Assembly (NCBI GenBank): GCA_010015805.1
Contig: ML978129.1
Span: 1,550,001-1,614,000, forward strand
From: Rhizodiscina lignyota
Lineage: Eukaryota > Ascomycota > Dothideomycetes > Aulographales > Rhizodiscinaceae
Length of the DNA stretch: 64,000 nucleotides
Direction: 5' to 3'
The notes below the pieces were generated by a model, which saw nothing but the letters and a program-made list of their open reading frames with translations, was not told the origin of the DNA and did no database searches. The translations under genes were made by a program, and so were the position numbers. Of the stretch, positions 21,142-31,980 are shown piece by piece; positions within the stretch are counted from its first letter, which is position 1, and each line of letters opens with the position of its first letter.

Positions 21142-22623
21142 ATGGCTTCAGCACTTTCCTCCAGCTTACATGTATCGCAGGTGCGACGCGAATACAACAG
21201 TGCGTCTTCTCTCGCGTCGACAGATCCCGCATGCGCAGGATTAAACACGTTCACAATGGTCAATAAGCACATAAACTTCAACGCGATCCCCGACCTTGCT
21301 GAATCAGTCAGGCTGCGACTTTTTGCACCAAATGACAACTGCGACCTCCATTGCTTTGTCATAAATCAACCGATTTTTGGTGGCTACAATATCTGCTACC
21401 CAATCCACTTTACAGACGGCGTTATCTGGCTTGTCAAAATTCCAGCAACCGGCACGCCTGACGGATTTACTGAGCAGGACGCGGCAATGCTCACCACAGA
21501 GGCGAGGGTGATGCAGCTCCTCAGGGACAAGATTCCCGTTCCAGAGATCTTTGCGTTCGATGCATCCTTCAACAGTGCGATAGACGTTCCGTATATCCTG
21601 ATGGAATATATCGATGGGACTCCCCTCTGCCACGCCTGGCGGGATAGATCGGTTCCAGTAGAACAACTCAGAGAGAGAAACTGTCGAACGCTCCAACAGC
21701 TTGCTAATGCGATGCTGCAGCTCAGCGAATTTGAGTTCATGGAGGGTGGATCACCTCAGTTCAACGAGACCGGCCAGCTGCTTACGGCTGTGGGGCCAGT
21801 TTGGTCGGAGCTCCTCGCCGCAGCTGCTCAAACAACCGGAAACGCTGGTTCTACTGGGAAGCCAAAGCGTTTTTGTCGACAGCATGGACCATTCAAGGAC
21901 GCCAAATCTTTCTTTCGAGCTGGTTCCAATCATGAACCACGGGACGATCGAGATCGCGGGTTTCGAATGCTCATTGAACTATTCTTGGACTGGATCCCAG
22001 ATAATCCGCCAGGCTCGTTGCCTTTCGTTCTCACCCACCCTGATCTCAACCTGCAGAATGTTCTGGTCAATGAAGAGGGCGATCTTGTAGGACTGATCGA
22101 CTGGGACGGCGTGCGGGCTGTGCCCCGATGCCTGGGCAATGAAGCATATCCGAAATGGCTCCTGAAGGATTGGAACCCTTTGGTATACAACTGGACTGAA
22201 GCTGGGGAGACCGAGAATGAGGGCCGCCAGCACAACTCTCCTGAGGAGCTCGCGTTTTATCGCCATATCTACGAGTCAGCTATCATCGAGAATAAGACAC
22301 TTTTGGGTTCAGGGCACGGCACTGGCTCGACAACACGATCGTCTCTACTCCTCGGGACTCTCTATGAAGCAGTGGAAAGTTGGTCATTTGGCGACGAGAC
22401 CATAATTCACGGTGTCTTTAATAAAATTCGGGACGCCGCTGAATACGAGATGAACGATGAAGTTGAGAATGGCAAAAAAGAAGACAACAAGGCTGAAATG
22501 GAAGGGGAATATGATGAGGAACTATTCGAGCTACACACGATTCTGGATGCGATCTCGCAGGACGGCTTGAAGGACCGACATTTAGAGTTGCTGAAGAGAG
22601 GCTTCAATTACTTCATGGCATGA
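21142..22623 (+). CDS. Aminoglycoside phosphotransferase (APH) fold kinase-like protein
   Basis: Single exon, 493 residues from the ATG at 21142 (MASALSSS). The APH/choline-kinase fold is shown by the N-lobe lysine in WLVKIP, LMEYIDGTPL in the hinge region, the catalytic loop THPDLNLQNVLV (Asp and Asn in place) and the metal-binding IDWDGV. A Lys/Glu/Asp-rich stretch lies near the C-terminus. Fungal genomes carry many such proteins of unknown substrate; they are not evidence of antibiotic resistance. No signal peptide or membrane helix. The repeat region on its left and the element-disrupted region on its right suggest a fast-evolving neighbourhood. Confidence 0.88.
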   Translation: MASALSSSLHVSQVRREYNSASSLASTDPACAGLNTFTMVNKHINFNAIPDLAESVRLRLFAPNDNCDLHCFVINQPIFGGYNICYPIHFTDGVIWLVKIPATGTPDGFTEQDAAMLTTEARVMQLLRDKIPVPEIFAFDASFNSAIDVPYILMEYIDGTPLCHAWRDRSVPVEQLRERNCRTLQQLANAMLQLSEFEFMEGGSPQFNETGQLLTAVGPVWSELLAAAAQTTGNAGSTGKPKRFCRQHGPFKDAKSFFRAGSNHEPRDDRDRGFRMLIELFLDWIPDNPPGSLPFVLTHPDLNLQNVLVNEEGDLVGLIDWDGVRAVPRCLGNEAYPKWLLKDWNPLVYNWTEAGETENEGRQHNSPEELAFYRHIYESAIIENKTLLGSGHGTGSTTRSSLLLGTLYEAVESWSFGDETIIHGVFNKIRDAAEYEMNDEVENGKKEDNKAEMEGEYDEELFELHTILDAISQDGLKDRHLELLKRGFNYFMA

Positions 22624-22876
22624 TATCGATACCCTCTCGCCTACATGGAAGAGCTAAACCCCGATCTATGTATTCCATCGTATCTACCTTCGTCGTGCTC
22701 AAGTACTTCGAGCGAGTGCCCTGTATTGAACTGATGCTGGGCTTGTATGTGCAAGCTGTACAGCGTGGCGCTCCGACGCGACGGTCGGAATAGACTTCAA
22801 ATATTGAACTATTTGCATCGAATCTATTCGCGTCGGAGATGCTGGAGCCGAACTAGAGGGGTCAGGGGTGGGCCTA

Positions 22877-23028
22877 GCACGAGGGTGGTAAAATAGTCGA
22901 GTCCTGTGAAGTTTGAACGTGTTCAGCAGAAACGAGGTTTTCTCTTCAACGCTAGCGAAAACATCTCTAAAAGGTTGATAAGTTATATACTAGAGTTCGT
23001 TGATCTAAAACAGGCAGCTTTAGTATAT
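22877..23028 (-). mobile_element. Inverted-repeat element, copy C (truncated)
   Basis: Same orientation and sequence as 17103-17255 of copy B: the terminal repeat CACGAGGGTGGTAAAATAG, then AAACGAGGTTTTCTCTTCAA and further shared interior, ending abruptly after TTTAGTATAT at 23028. The other half of the element and its second terminal repeat are missing. The break falls exactly where PAN-domain coding sequence begins on the minus strand. Confidence 0.8.
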
Positions 23029-23533
23029 CTGGGTTCCATGAGGCGGCCCAGCACAGTGAGCGATGCTCTGCGCATTGCTCCATGCACTCTTCTAGTGTCT
23101 CTGTATGAAATAGTCCATTGTCAAAGTCGAAACTACCGAGGTCTTTCCCACATTCAATTTGGAACTGATATCCGTTTGACGTACTCTGCTCCGACTTATC
23201 GGGGCATGGGCAGCGCGTGTCAAATGGTGTAAGCTGACTGCGATTGGCAATAGCACTGTGAACGTATGGTGTCCCAGTAACACCTTATACGTCGTAGACC
23301 GTTAAGTTCTTAAACCAAAACGTAGTGACCGCGACATCGTAGGAGGCACCGTAACACAACGGACGCATAATCGAGCACTGGTTCAAGCAGCCTTCTATGT
23401 CGGTACCATTCCCAGAGCTCTCGTCCCAGCCCACGGTATTCTCTTGGCAGGCTACATCGAAGCTGAGTCCGTTGGGAGCGGTATAAAGTCCTGTTGTACA
23501 AGCGCCGGGATCATCATCCTGCCTAGAGGATAC
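23029..23533 (-). pseudogene. PAN/Apple-like domain protein remnant (two domains)
   Basis: On the minus strand, an exon opening after a TTGTAG acceptor at 23534 encodes two tandem cysteine-rich PAN/Apple-like domains in one frame. Domain 1 shows CTTGLYTAPNGLSFDVAC, EGCLNQC and CYGASYD. Domain 2 shows CPDKSEQSTSNGYQFQIEC, EECMEQC and CWAASW. One TAA at 23287-23285 interrupts the frame between them; a 53-nt GT-AG intron there would break the frame, so I read it as a nonsense change. Downstream coding sequence stops at element copy C (23028). The upstream exon, expected to hold a signal peptide, was not found. Such domains occur in secreted fungal carbohydrate-binding or adhesion proteins. Confidence 0.6.
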
Positions 23534-23771
23534 TACAACTGGTTAGTTAGATAAAGAAACTCAGGAATCAGAGGTGGCCTGCATAAGTTTGTGAATATAT
23601 GTGAAGTGAAGAATGAATGCATTATGGATCGGTTCACACGAGACCCGATATCGCAAAAGTCAACCACGGCGGCGCTCTAGAAAGAGGTATGCTGTTCGTC
23701 CTAAGCTTCTTCCCTTATTCTCGATCTTAGCTTTACGACTTAGAACTCCTTAGATATTCGTGCATATAGTA

Positions 23772-23931
23772 AGATAGGTTTGAGACGAGATAGGCTTGAG
23801 ACGAGATAGGTTTGAGATGAGATAAGTTTAAGATGAGATAAGTTTAAGATGAGATAGGTTTAAGATGAGCTAAGTTTGAGGTGAGGCAGGTTTAAGATGA
23901 GCTAAGTTTGAGAAAAGCTAAGTATCTTAAA
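23772..23931. repeat. 16-bp minisatellite, about ten units
   Basis: The unit AGATAGGTTTGAGACG repeats with a strict 16-bp period. Later units drift mainly by G-to-A and C-to-T changes (AGATAAGTTTAAGATG) and then to AGCTAAGTTTGAGAAA. No coding frame is preserved across it. Confidence 0.85.
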
Positions 23932-24254
23932 CGAGATTAGTTCCGAACTCGTTTCAAGCACCACTCTCTATACGCTCCCATTGCTCCGAGATCGCGTAAA
24001 GACATCTGACTTCAAGTCGACTATACAAGCGCTCAATACTTAGTTTGCACGCAAAGTCTGAGCCTTGCTTCAATTGAGTACACTCACTAAGCTCCAAACT
24101 TGCACGTGGAGTTTGAGCTTCCAGCGGAGTAGCCAACCTTCGCTTCTTCATCTAGTGCAGATATCATGGCTGCTGCCATCCACAGTGTGTTCCTGCCTGG
24201 TATCGATGTTTATGGTCCAAGGGTGGGTGTATATCCGGTTCATAGATGTGATAT

Positions 24255-24670
24255 TCATCCGGATGCCATAGCGTGGTCTTGAGCAGTGCTGCCTTTGCCA
24301 TTGTCTGTCCACAATCCAATGGCAGCATCAGCTTCCTTCTGAGAATATGGCTCTTCTTTAAGCTGCTTTAGCCTACGTGATATCTTAGCCTGTGGTCTAC
24401 TCATAGTATCCAAGCTACGCCGAGGACGGGAGCATACCTTCTCTTATGGCCCTTGCCCTTCTTGTGCGCTTCGAAATTCGCTTCACTCTCATACCATTTT
24501 GCACACTCGACGCAGTACCATTCTCCGAGTCCAGGCAGATCCTCCGTCGCTTTAGTATCGGTGTACTGCTTCAAGTGATTCTCAGAGCCGAGATCGGCGT
24601 GAATTTGGTCGATATTGCGGGTGAAGCGCCGCGTCTTCTTCTTCGATTTGGTTCCGCGTATCGCTGGCAT
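24255..24670 (-). CDS. BUD20: Bud20/ZNF593-type zinc finger ribosome export factor
   Basis: Two exons, 24670-24438 and 24372-24255, with a 65-nt intron; 116 residues. The N-terminus MPAIRGTKSKKKTRR is basic as in Bud20, followed by FTRNIDQIHADL and PGLGEWYCVECAKWYES, with the U1-type C2H2 finger (C..C...H.....H ending GKGHKRR). The C-terminal exon (LKQLKEEPYSQKEADAA) matches the family end. Bud20 is a nuclear shuttling pre-60S factor. The start at 24670 is chosen by family length, although the frame is open further upstream. Divergent from aconitase, sharing a 331-bp promoter region. Confidence 0.92.
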
Positions 24671-25001
24671 GGCTGTGAGATGCCACAATTTCGCTCGGAT
24701 GTGACGTTGGCCTTGGACCAGGCTGTGGTGCCGAAAAGAGGCGAGCGCGAAAATTTTGATATGTCTGCAGGCACAGGTCTTGGGTGTCTCCAGACCTCGT
24801 TCGGGTGTGCGGGTGCGTGATCCTCGGCGGCATCGGCCAATGGCAGCTCCGTCAATAAGCTGGCCGCATTTGCTTTTGCGAAGCTTCATCGTCATTCCGC
24901 TTCAACACCGCAGCTATCGCAGCTACTAAATACCTCATCAATCCCACCCTTCGAAGCCCGTGTAGACATCAGAGAGTCTCCCACACTGCATTGCCCTCAA
25001 A
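24671..25001. promoter_or_regulatory. Shared divergent promoter of BUD20 and aconitase
   Basis: The 331 bp between the two start codons must hold both promoters and 5' UTRs. The open frame that continues upstream of BUD20 on the minus strand is probably non-coding. I see no clear TATA box. Confidence 0.45.
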
Positions 25002-27744
25002 ATGCTCTCTGCTACACGGCTTTCGGCCGCGAGGGGCCTCTCCGCGAGAGGCCTCGCGAGCTGGCAGCGAGGCATGGCCACCGTCTCTGATGCTCCTCTC
25101 TCCAAGAAGGTCGAGATGACGAATTGGGAGAAGGGCCACTACATCAACTACCAGAAGATGGCCGAGAACCTCTCCATCGTTCGTTCGCGCCTCAACCGCC
25201 CTCTGACCTACGCCGAGAAGATCCTGTACTCCCACCTCGACGACCCGCACGGCCAGGAGATCGAGCGGGGCACTTCCTATCTCAAGCTGCGTCCTGACCG
25301 TGTCGCATGTCAGGATGCCACTGCACAGATGGCAATCTTGCAGTTTATGTCTGCGGGCATGCCCTCAGTCGCCACACCGACGACAGTGCACTGCGATCAC
25401 CTTATCGAAGCTCAAGTGGGCGGGGCAAAGGACCTGGCAAGAGCACAAGAGATCAACAAGGAGGTCTACGACTTTCTGTCTACATCATGCGCGAAATACA
25501 ACATTGGTTTCTGGAAGCCTGGTTCTGGCATCATTCATCAGATCATCCTCGAGAACTATGCGTTCCCAGGTGGTCTGTTGATCGGTACCGACTCTCACAC
25601 GCCAAATGCAGGTGGTCTGGGAATGGCCGCCATTGGCGTTGGTGGTGCAGATGCTGTGGATGTCATGGCCAACTTGCCCTGGGAATTGAAGGCCCCTAAG
25701 ATCATCGGCGTCAGACTCACTGGCAAAATGTCTGGCTGGACGGCACCAAAAGGTAAGGTTCTTCCTTGGCAAAGACCATACACATCCTTGCTCGAATTTC
25801 GAAGTGTGGAAGAGGCCAATTGCATAAGTCTAACGTTCTGTACAGATATCATCCTCAAGGTTGCCGGTATCCTCACCGTTAAGGGCGGCACAGGCGCAAT
25901 TGTCGAGTATCACGGCCCAGGAACTGAGGCACTCTCCTGCACAGGCATGGGTACGATTTGCAATATGGTAGGCCCTTTCTGTTGCACCTGCACATATACT
26001 TGAGTTTTCCCAAGTTGGCGTAAGCCACACAAGCGGATCCCACGTTTATGCGGATCAACGCTTAGTGCTCCAGGCCAGAAGTTATTCTCTGGTGCAAGTA
26101 TAAATCTAACAAGATGCTAATGTGCTATATCTAATCTTAGGGCGCTGAAATCGGTGCAACAACATCTCTCTTCCCCTTCAACGACCGCATGTACGACTAC
26201 CTTGCAGCTACCAAGCGCACGGCAATTGGCGACTTTGCGCGTGAATACGCTGCCGAGCTTCACGAGGACAAGGGTGCCGAATACGACCAGCTCATCGAGA
26301 TTAACCTCTCCGAGCTTGAGCCTCATATCAACGGACCATTCACACCCGATCTTGCCACTCCGATCAGCAAGTTCAAGGAGGCTGTCAAGGAGAATAAGTG
26401 GCCAGAGGACCTTAAGGTCGGCCTGATTGGATCCTGCACCAACTCCTCGTATGAGGACATGTCGCGTGCTGCTTCCATCGCAGAGGATGCCATGGCCCAT
26501 GGTGTCAAGGCCAAGTCTATGTTCACCGTCACACCCGGTTCGGAGCAGATCCGTGCCACTATTGCTCGCGATGGTCAGCTCAAGACTTTCGAGGAATTCG
26601 GCGGCATGGTTTTGGCCAATGCCTGTGGTCCTTGCATCGGTGCGTAAATTTGATTTTCTTCATACCTTCAATGCACTAACGACTCTTCTACGGCAGGGCA
26701 ATGGAATAGGACAGACGTCAAGAAGGGCGAGGCAAACAGCATCATTAGCTCTTACAACCGCAACTTCACCGGCCGCAACGACGCCAACCCTGCCACCCAC
26801 GCCTTCGTCACCTCTCCAGATCTTGTCGTCGCATTGACCATCGCTGGTACGCTCAACTTCAACCCCTTGACCGACAAGCTCAAGGACAAGGATGGCAACG
26901 AATTCTTGCTCAAGGAGCCATCTGGAGAAGGTCTGCCCAAGAACGGCTTTGACCCAGGCCAGGACACCTATCAAGCACCGCCTGAGGATCGCCACGCCGT
27001 CTCCGTCGCTGTCTCCCCAACCTCTGACCGTCTGCAAATTCTTGAGCCGTTCGACGCTTGGAATGGGAAGGATGCGCTGGACATGCCAATCTTGATCAAA
27101 GCACAGGGCAAGACGACTACTGATCACATCTCCATGGCCGGACCCTGGCTCAAGTATCGTGGCCATCTCGACAATATCTCCAACAACATGCTGATCGGCG
27201 CGATCAACAGCGCCAACGGCGAGGCCAACAAGGTGCACAACTTTACGACAGACGGGTGGGATGCCGTACCGGCGACCGCCAGAGATTACAAGAAGAAGGG
27301 CATCAAGTGGGTTGTCATTGGTGACTGGAACTATGGTGAGGGTAGCTCGCGTGAGCACGCAGCTTTGGAGCCAAGGCATTTGGGTGGTTTGGCCATCATT
27401 ACCAGGAGTTTTGCGCGTATCGTATGTTTCCTACTCCCTCCTAACGTATCTATCAAGTACCACTAACCCTCAAACAGCACGAGACCAACCTCAAGAAGCA
27501 AGGCATGCTCCCACTTACGTTCGCTAACCCAGAGGACTACGACAAGATCCAACCTGACGACAAGGTCGACCTGCTGTGCACGCAGCTCGCTGTCGGCAAG
27601 CCCCTACCCATGGTCGTGCACCCCGCTGACGGCAGCAAGCCGTACGAGGTCGAGCTGCAGCACACCTTTAATGAAGGCCAGCTGGAGTGGTTCAAGAACG
27701 GTTCGGCGCTGAACACGATGGCGAAGAAGCATGCCAAGAAATAA
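25002..27744 (+). CDS. ACO1: Mitochondrial aconitate hydratase
   Basis: TCA-cycle enzyme that isomerises citrate to isocitrate using a [4Fe-4S] cluster. Five exons: 25002-25752, 25846-25967, 26141-26639, 26697-27421 and 27478-27744; 787 residues, the normal length. The Arg/Ser/Ala-rich N-terminus is a mitochondrial targeting presequence. Cluster ligands are in GSCTNSS and [10 protein letters not shown]; the substrate loops [11 protein letters not shown] and [16 protein letters not shown] are intact, as is the swivel domain. The third exon is preceded by a 173-nt intron, longer than usual here. No sign of damage. Confidence 0.97.
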
Positions 27745-28405
27745 ATAATAGCAACAGAACTGATTCATTGAGCGTAGCAGGCTGCAAGCTTGGGGAGGCA
27801 AAGATATCACATGGAGCTGTAAATTCAAACGTGGAATGGGGAAAGGAAGACTATTACGAGGATGAAGGAACGGAAGACGTGTCAACTGTAACTATGCAAG
27901 GTTTCCCTTTCCATTTCTCTATATGCCCTGTGCTACTTAGAGCAATAGCTGCGTCTATAGTTCAACTGAGTTTCTTTGGCGTTCTCACACACTTCCACAT
28001 CATCTAACAGAATCCTTTCTGTGTAATGCAAAGGCTCTTACTTCTGGTAATCTGTCGAAGGAGGTCTAATGGAGCGAGCCAAACGGTCTTGGCATCCCTA
28101 CATCAACCCGGGAGTCGGCGGTAACTCGGAGTCTATTGTATCCCAACATACGGAAGATTGATCCTTATATGTCTTTTCGGTTGGACATAGAGACCATTGG
28201 TGACACTTCGGGCGAAGCGCGGCGATTTGTCCATCCCTTTCCAAGCCTCCCATCCGTCCCTCCTCTTTGCCCTCCCCTTCTACGAGAACCCACAGTCCGT
28301 CCAAGAGGGTCTCAACCCAGGAACCAGTCGCGTGTGCAGACGGATGCTCAAGCGTAAGATGCCATTGATTAATCCAAACATGATGTCCACCAAATTCTGT
28401 CTCCG
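27745..28405. other. Convergent intergenic region between aconitase and RBD2
   Basis: About 660 bp between converging stops. It presumably contains two 3' UTRs. Small open frames on both strands are not supported, and no repeat is seen. Confidence 0.5.
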
Positions 28406-29340
28406 TCAAGGTCCAAGCCGCTGCCCTTGTCCCCAAGTACCCATCGCAACGCCGTTCTCCGCCCTGTTCTCTCTACTATTGCTGCTCATACTCGGCAGTA
28501 CACCATACCGTCCATACGTCTTCTGATCCACGCTCACATAATGCGGTACCCGTCCGAGCAAATTAAGCTTCCCTTCGATCCATCTTATAATACGCTCCGG
28601 CGGCGCCAAAAACTTGATATAATTCAATCCCCATAGATAGCCTATAGCTGCGCCGCAAAGATGCCCTAAAAGTGATGTTGATGGCATGAGAAACGTGATG
28701 GTGAGCATAAGGATTAGCGGTGTCGTCCAGGTAGGGATCGGGTAGGGCCCGAGGGAGAAAGAAGGATTCGAGCGCCACAGCTTGATCGCTTCGGCGCAGA
28801 GGAGGAGGAAGACCCAAACGCTGGAGCCGAGGACAGCGGTGTCGCTACGGAGAATGAATCTCTCAATCAGGGTGTACATGCCACCGGGGAAGGTAGAGAA
28901 GGCTGGACCATTTTATTAGCACGGGACGGTAGTATGATAATGGGGAGGTAAGGGGCACATACGCCCTGAGAAGAGTATGAAGGATACCAAGGTGCCATTC
29001 TCAGCTTCGAAGCGCTCTAGGAGAGGAACGATGGCGAGAATATTGAATAGGGCGTGGAAGAAGCCGCGGTGGAAGAGCGGAAAGGTGTTTAGTCTGTACA
29101 CTGCATTTCGAACCCAGGTTAGCTTGTTCTTTTAAGTTTTGTATATACGAAGCACCTACGCGTCTGAAGGTTAGTCAAACTCGGCTTCAGTGCGGCCCAG
29201 TTGTTCACGTCAGGGTAGAAGATGCTTCCAATGTAGCACGCGACTATGATGAGAAGCATTATGCGCGTGAAAAGAGGCAGACGATACAGATAGGACCGTA
29301 TTCGAGGCGGACTGAACTGCGTGGGGAGATACTGCGCCAT
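28406..29340 (-). CDS. RBD2: Rhomboid protein 2-like intramembrane protease
   Basis: Three exons, 29340-29160, 29100-28963 and 28902-28406; 271 residues. Multiple transmembrane helices are visible. The family landmarks are YRLNTFPLFH...HALFN in loop 1, the catalytic-serine region LGSSVWVFLL (GxSx type) and the histidine helix LLGHLCGAAIGYLWG. The C-terminal tail carries no helix. In yeasts and moulds Rbd2 resides in the Golgi, and in some species it cleaves the SREBP-type factor together with the Dsc complex; here that role is inference. Divergent from GAA1 with 318 bp between starts. Confidence 0.9.
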
Positions 29341-29658
29341 ATTCTTGTCTATTGAGGTCGCAGTGGTGGTGGTGCAGCGCGTTGTGGTAGGACAGGACAA
29401 GTCGTCGGAGGTGAGAAGTGACCGTCCGCCTTCCCCAGATTTTCGTGATGACACTTTCTCGCGCTAAGCACTACCTCGACCTTTATGTCGCGTCTTAACA
29501 AATCTTTACTTTCGTCCTTTGCACTTTTGATTAGGGTGCTGTAGATTCTGGGCTCGCTGTGGCCGCAACAGTGAAGAAATCTATTTACAAAAGCTCCCAG
29601 TATGCGGTAGCAATTGACCTCGACGCTGAAGGATGCCATCTCTCGGTATGCAAGCATC
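29341..29658. promoter_or_regulatory. Shared divergent promoter of RBD2 and GAA1
   Basis: The 318 bp between the two start codons must serve both genes. No TATA box or repeat stood out. The minus-strand open frame across it extends past RBD2 without family support. Confidence 0.45.
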
Positions 29659-31711
29659 ATGTTTCTCCTTCGAGAGCTCCTTGCTGAAATTCGCATAGCT
29701 ACTGCCATCCTCGGCCTTCGCCATGACCCTCGCCTGCTCAAACTCCCGCCGTACCTTTCTGCTCTGTGCATTCTCGTTGGCACTGTCTGGCTACTCCTGT
29801 TACCACTGAACGAGTACTCTCGACAGACATACGTGTCTGAAAACGCGCTTCTACCAGGCCAAGTGCACACGTACTTTGGAGGAAGCGAGCATAATATCTT
29901 TCGGGCGTATAGACATGAGGTGCACGCGTTAGAGCACAAGTCGGCGGAGGAGTATGTGTAGCTCCTGCCATGAATTGCTGGCAGAAGATTGTGCTAATGG
30001 GTTGAGTGTAGGCGCACTGAGAAGTTTGTGGAGCTGTTAAAGGACTGCGGTCTGAAAGTCGGAAGACAGAAATATGAGTATTCTTCTGCGGGCAACACGG
30101 TTTCTGGAGAGAATGTGTACGCCGTACTCCAGGGACCTCGCGCAGATGCGACTGAGGCAATTGTCCTGATAGGAGCATGGAGAAATATGGACAATGTCAT
30201 CAACTATAGCGGTGTGGCATTGGTTCTCACTCTTGCTCGTTACTTCAAAAGTCAGATATTCTGTCAAGGAGATGCTGAACAGTGCTTATATATTGTATAG
30301 GATGGTCACTATGGTCGAAGGATATCATCTTCCTTCTACCATTCGACAGTGCATCCGGGTCCCAAGCCTGGGTCGATGCATATCATGATGCTCACGATCC
30401 TCTCCACGTGCAGCCTCTGTCAATCAAATCGGGCGCTCTTCAGGGTGCCATCGCGGTGGATTATCCCGCAGGGCCATGGGGCCATCGATTCGAAAAACTA
30501 CATATCGTATACGATGGTGTGAATGGCCAACTACCTAATCTCGACCTCTTCAATACGGCTGTCAACATTGCTTCTGGCCAGATGGGAATCGGTACCACCC
30601 TGCAGCGCATGTGGCACCACTCAGACAGCTACCGCGACCGTCTCATGACGATGCTACGCGGAATGCTTTCTCAAGGGCTCGGGCACGTGTCTGGTCCGCA
30701 CAGTGCGTTCATCCCGTACCATGTCGATGCTATCACGGTACAGACTGTCGGTGACGGCTGGCACGACGAGATGAGCCTTGGTCGAACGGTGGAGAGCTTG
30801 TGCAGGAGCTTGAATAACTTGCTTGAGCACCTGCATCAGAGCTTCTTCTTCTACCTCCTCATGCAGGCAAACCGTTTCGTCAGCATAGGGACGTATCTCC
30901 CTAGTGCAATGATCATTGCTGCAAACTTCACCATTACGAGCATTGTTCTTTGGGTACAGAGTGGGAGGCCTGCTGCACCGTCGAAAGTGGCTTCGACCTC
31001 AAACTCAGAGAAAGAGAAAGCAAAAGAGCCTGACTTGACGATTGTCAAGGAAGGTCGGAATGTTGCACTCGTGCCAGCTGCAGCTTTCGAAGTCATAGAG
31101 CGCCATCTTTTCCTCCCAGTCGGCTTCATCGCAACGGTCCACTTCCTCGGCCTCCTGCCACTCTACGTCTTTAACACCGCACCACAAGCAGTAAGTCTAT
31201 GATATTTGAATCCTTATTCTCAGATATACTCACCTTTTCCTCATAGACGCTCAAAGCCTCCTTCACAATATTCACCATCTTGACCCTCGTCCTGCCTCAC
31301 GCCTTCTCCCAAGCGCTGGCTCGCATACCTCCGCAACCACCAACTCCCCAACAAATCACTCTCATCCAATCCTTCTCGCTCCTACTCCTCGGCCTATTCC
31401 TCTCCGCGCTCGCAACTTTAAACTTCTCACTCAGCCTCATGATCGGCCTACTATCTACACCATTCTCCTTCGTCCGGCCGTCCAAGTCACCCATTCTAGT
31501 CGGCTTGATGAATCTGCTATTAGCAGCGATGGCACCGCCTGTAGTCATGGGCGGCATCGCATGGTGGTTTGGCAAGGACGTCGGAGAGCTGCTGGCCCAG
31601 GCAAGCTTTGGGTGGCATGTTTGGGGCATGTGGACGCAGGTAGTGATTTGGCTGGTCTGGTGGCCGGCGTGGGTTACGGCGAGTGTGGTTGCCATTGGGG
31701 CTTTGTATTAG
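29659..31711 (+). CDS. GAA1: GPI transamidase subunit Gaa1
   Basis: ER membrane subunit of the complex that attaches GPI anchors to proteins. Four exons: 29659-29957, 30012-30250, 30301-31190 and 31247-31711; 630 residues. A first transmembrane helix (about residues 30-50) precedes a large lumenal domain with the conserved VLIGAWR, RWSLWSKDIIFL, GLNGQLPN-like and HVSGPHSAFIPYHVDA runs. A block of C-terminal helices follows, as in the family. Exon 1 uses the GTAGCT donor at 29958; the GTGTAG alternative two bases earlier would break the frame. It converges on RPN9 with 269 bp between stops. Confidence 0.94.
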
Positions 31712-31980
31712 ACTAGATGGCTTATACCCAGATCGATATCTTAGGAGATAGGAAATGATTCGATCGTCCGACTTGAAAATCACGGTGTACATTCGTGTTT
31801 CAGTTTTGATCATTGGTGATTATATCGAAAATATCGCTTGATAATCTACCTCGTCTAGAGCGAGTAGCGCCAGGCGCCGCCCAATGCATGCTTCTGTGAA
31901 CAATACAAGCTTTGATGGCTTTTGCTAATGAGCCAACGTCCATTTGGCAATTATCTTTCACAACGTCATCTTCTATTGCT

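Larger units (their letters stand above)
22624..24254. other. Repeat-rich region with a broken PAN-domain gene
   Basis: About 1.6 kb between the APH-like gene and BUD20. In order it contains element copy C, a PAN/Apple-domain gene remnant (minus strand), and a 16-bp minisatellite, each listed separately. Beyond these no gene is supported. Confidence 0.55.

Noticed and set aside
23750-23940. CRISPR-like array
   Set aside because: The 16-bp units are directly adjacent with no spacers, and the genome is fungal.
26660-27379. 239-codon minus-strand open frame
   Set aside because: It lies fully antisense to conserved aconitase exon 4; its length comes from codon bias of the real gene.
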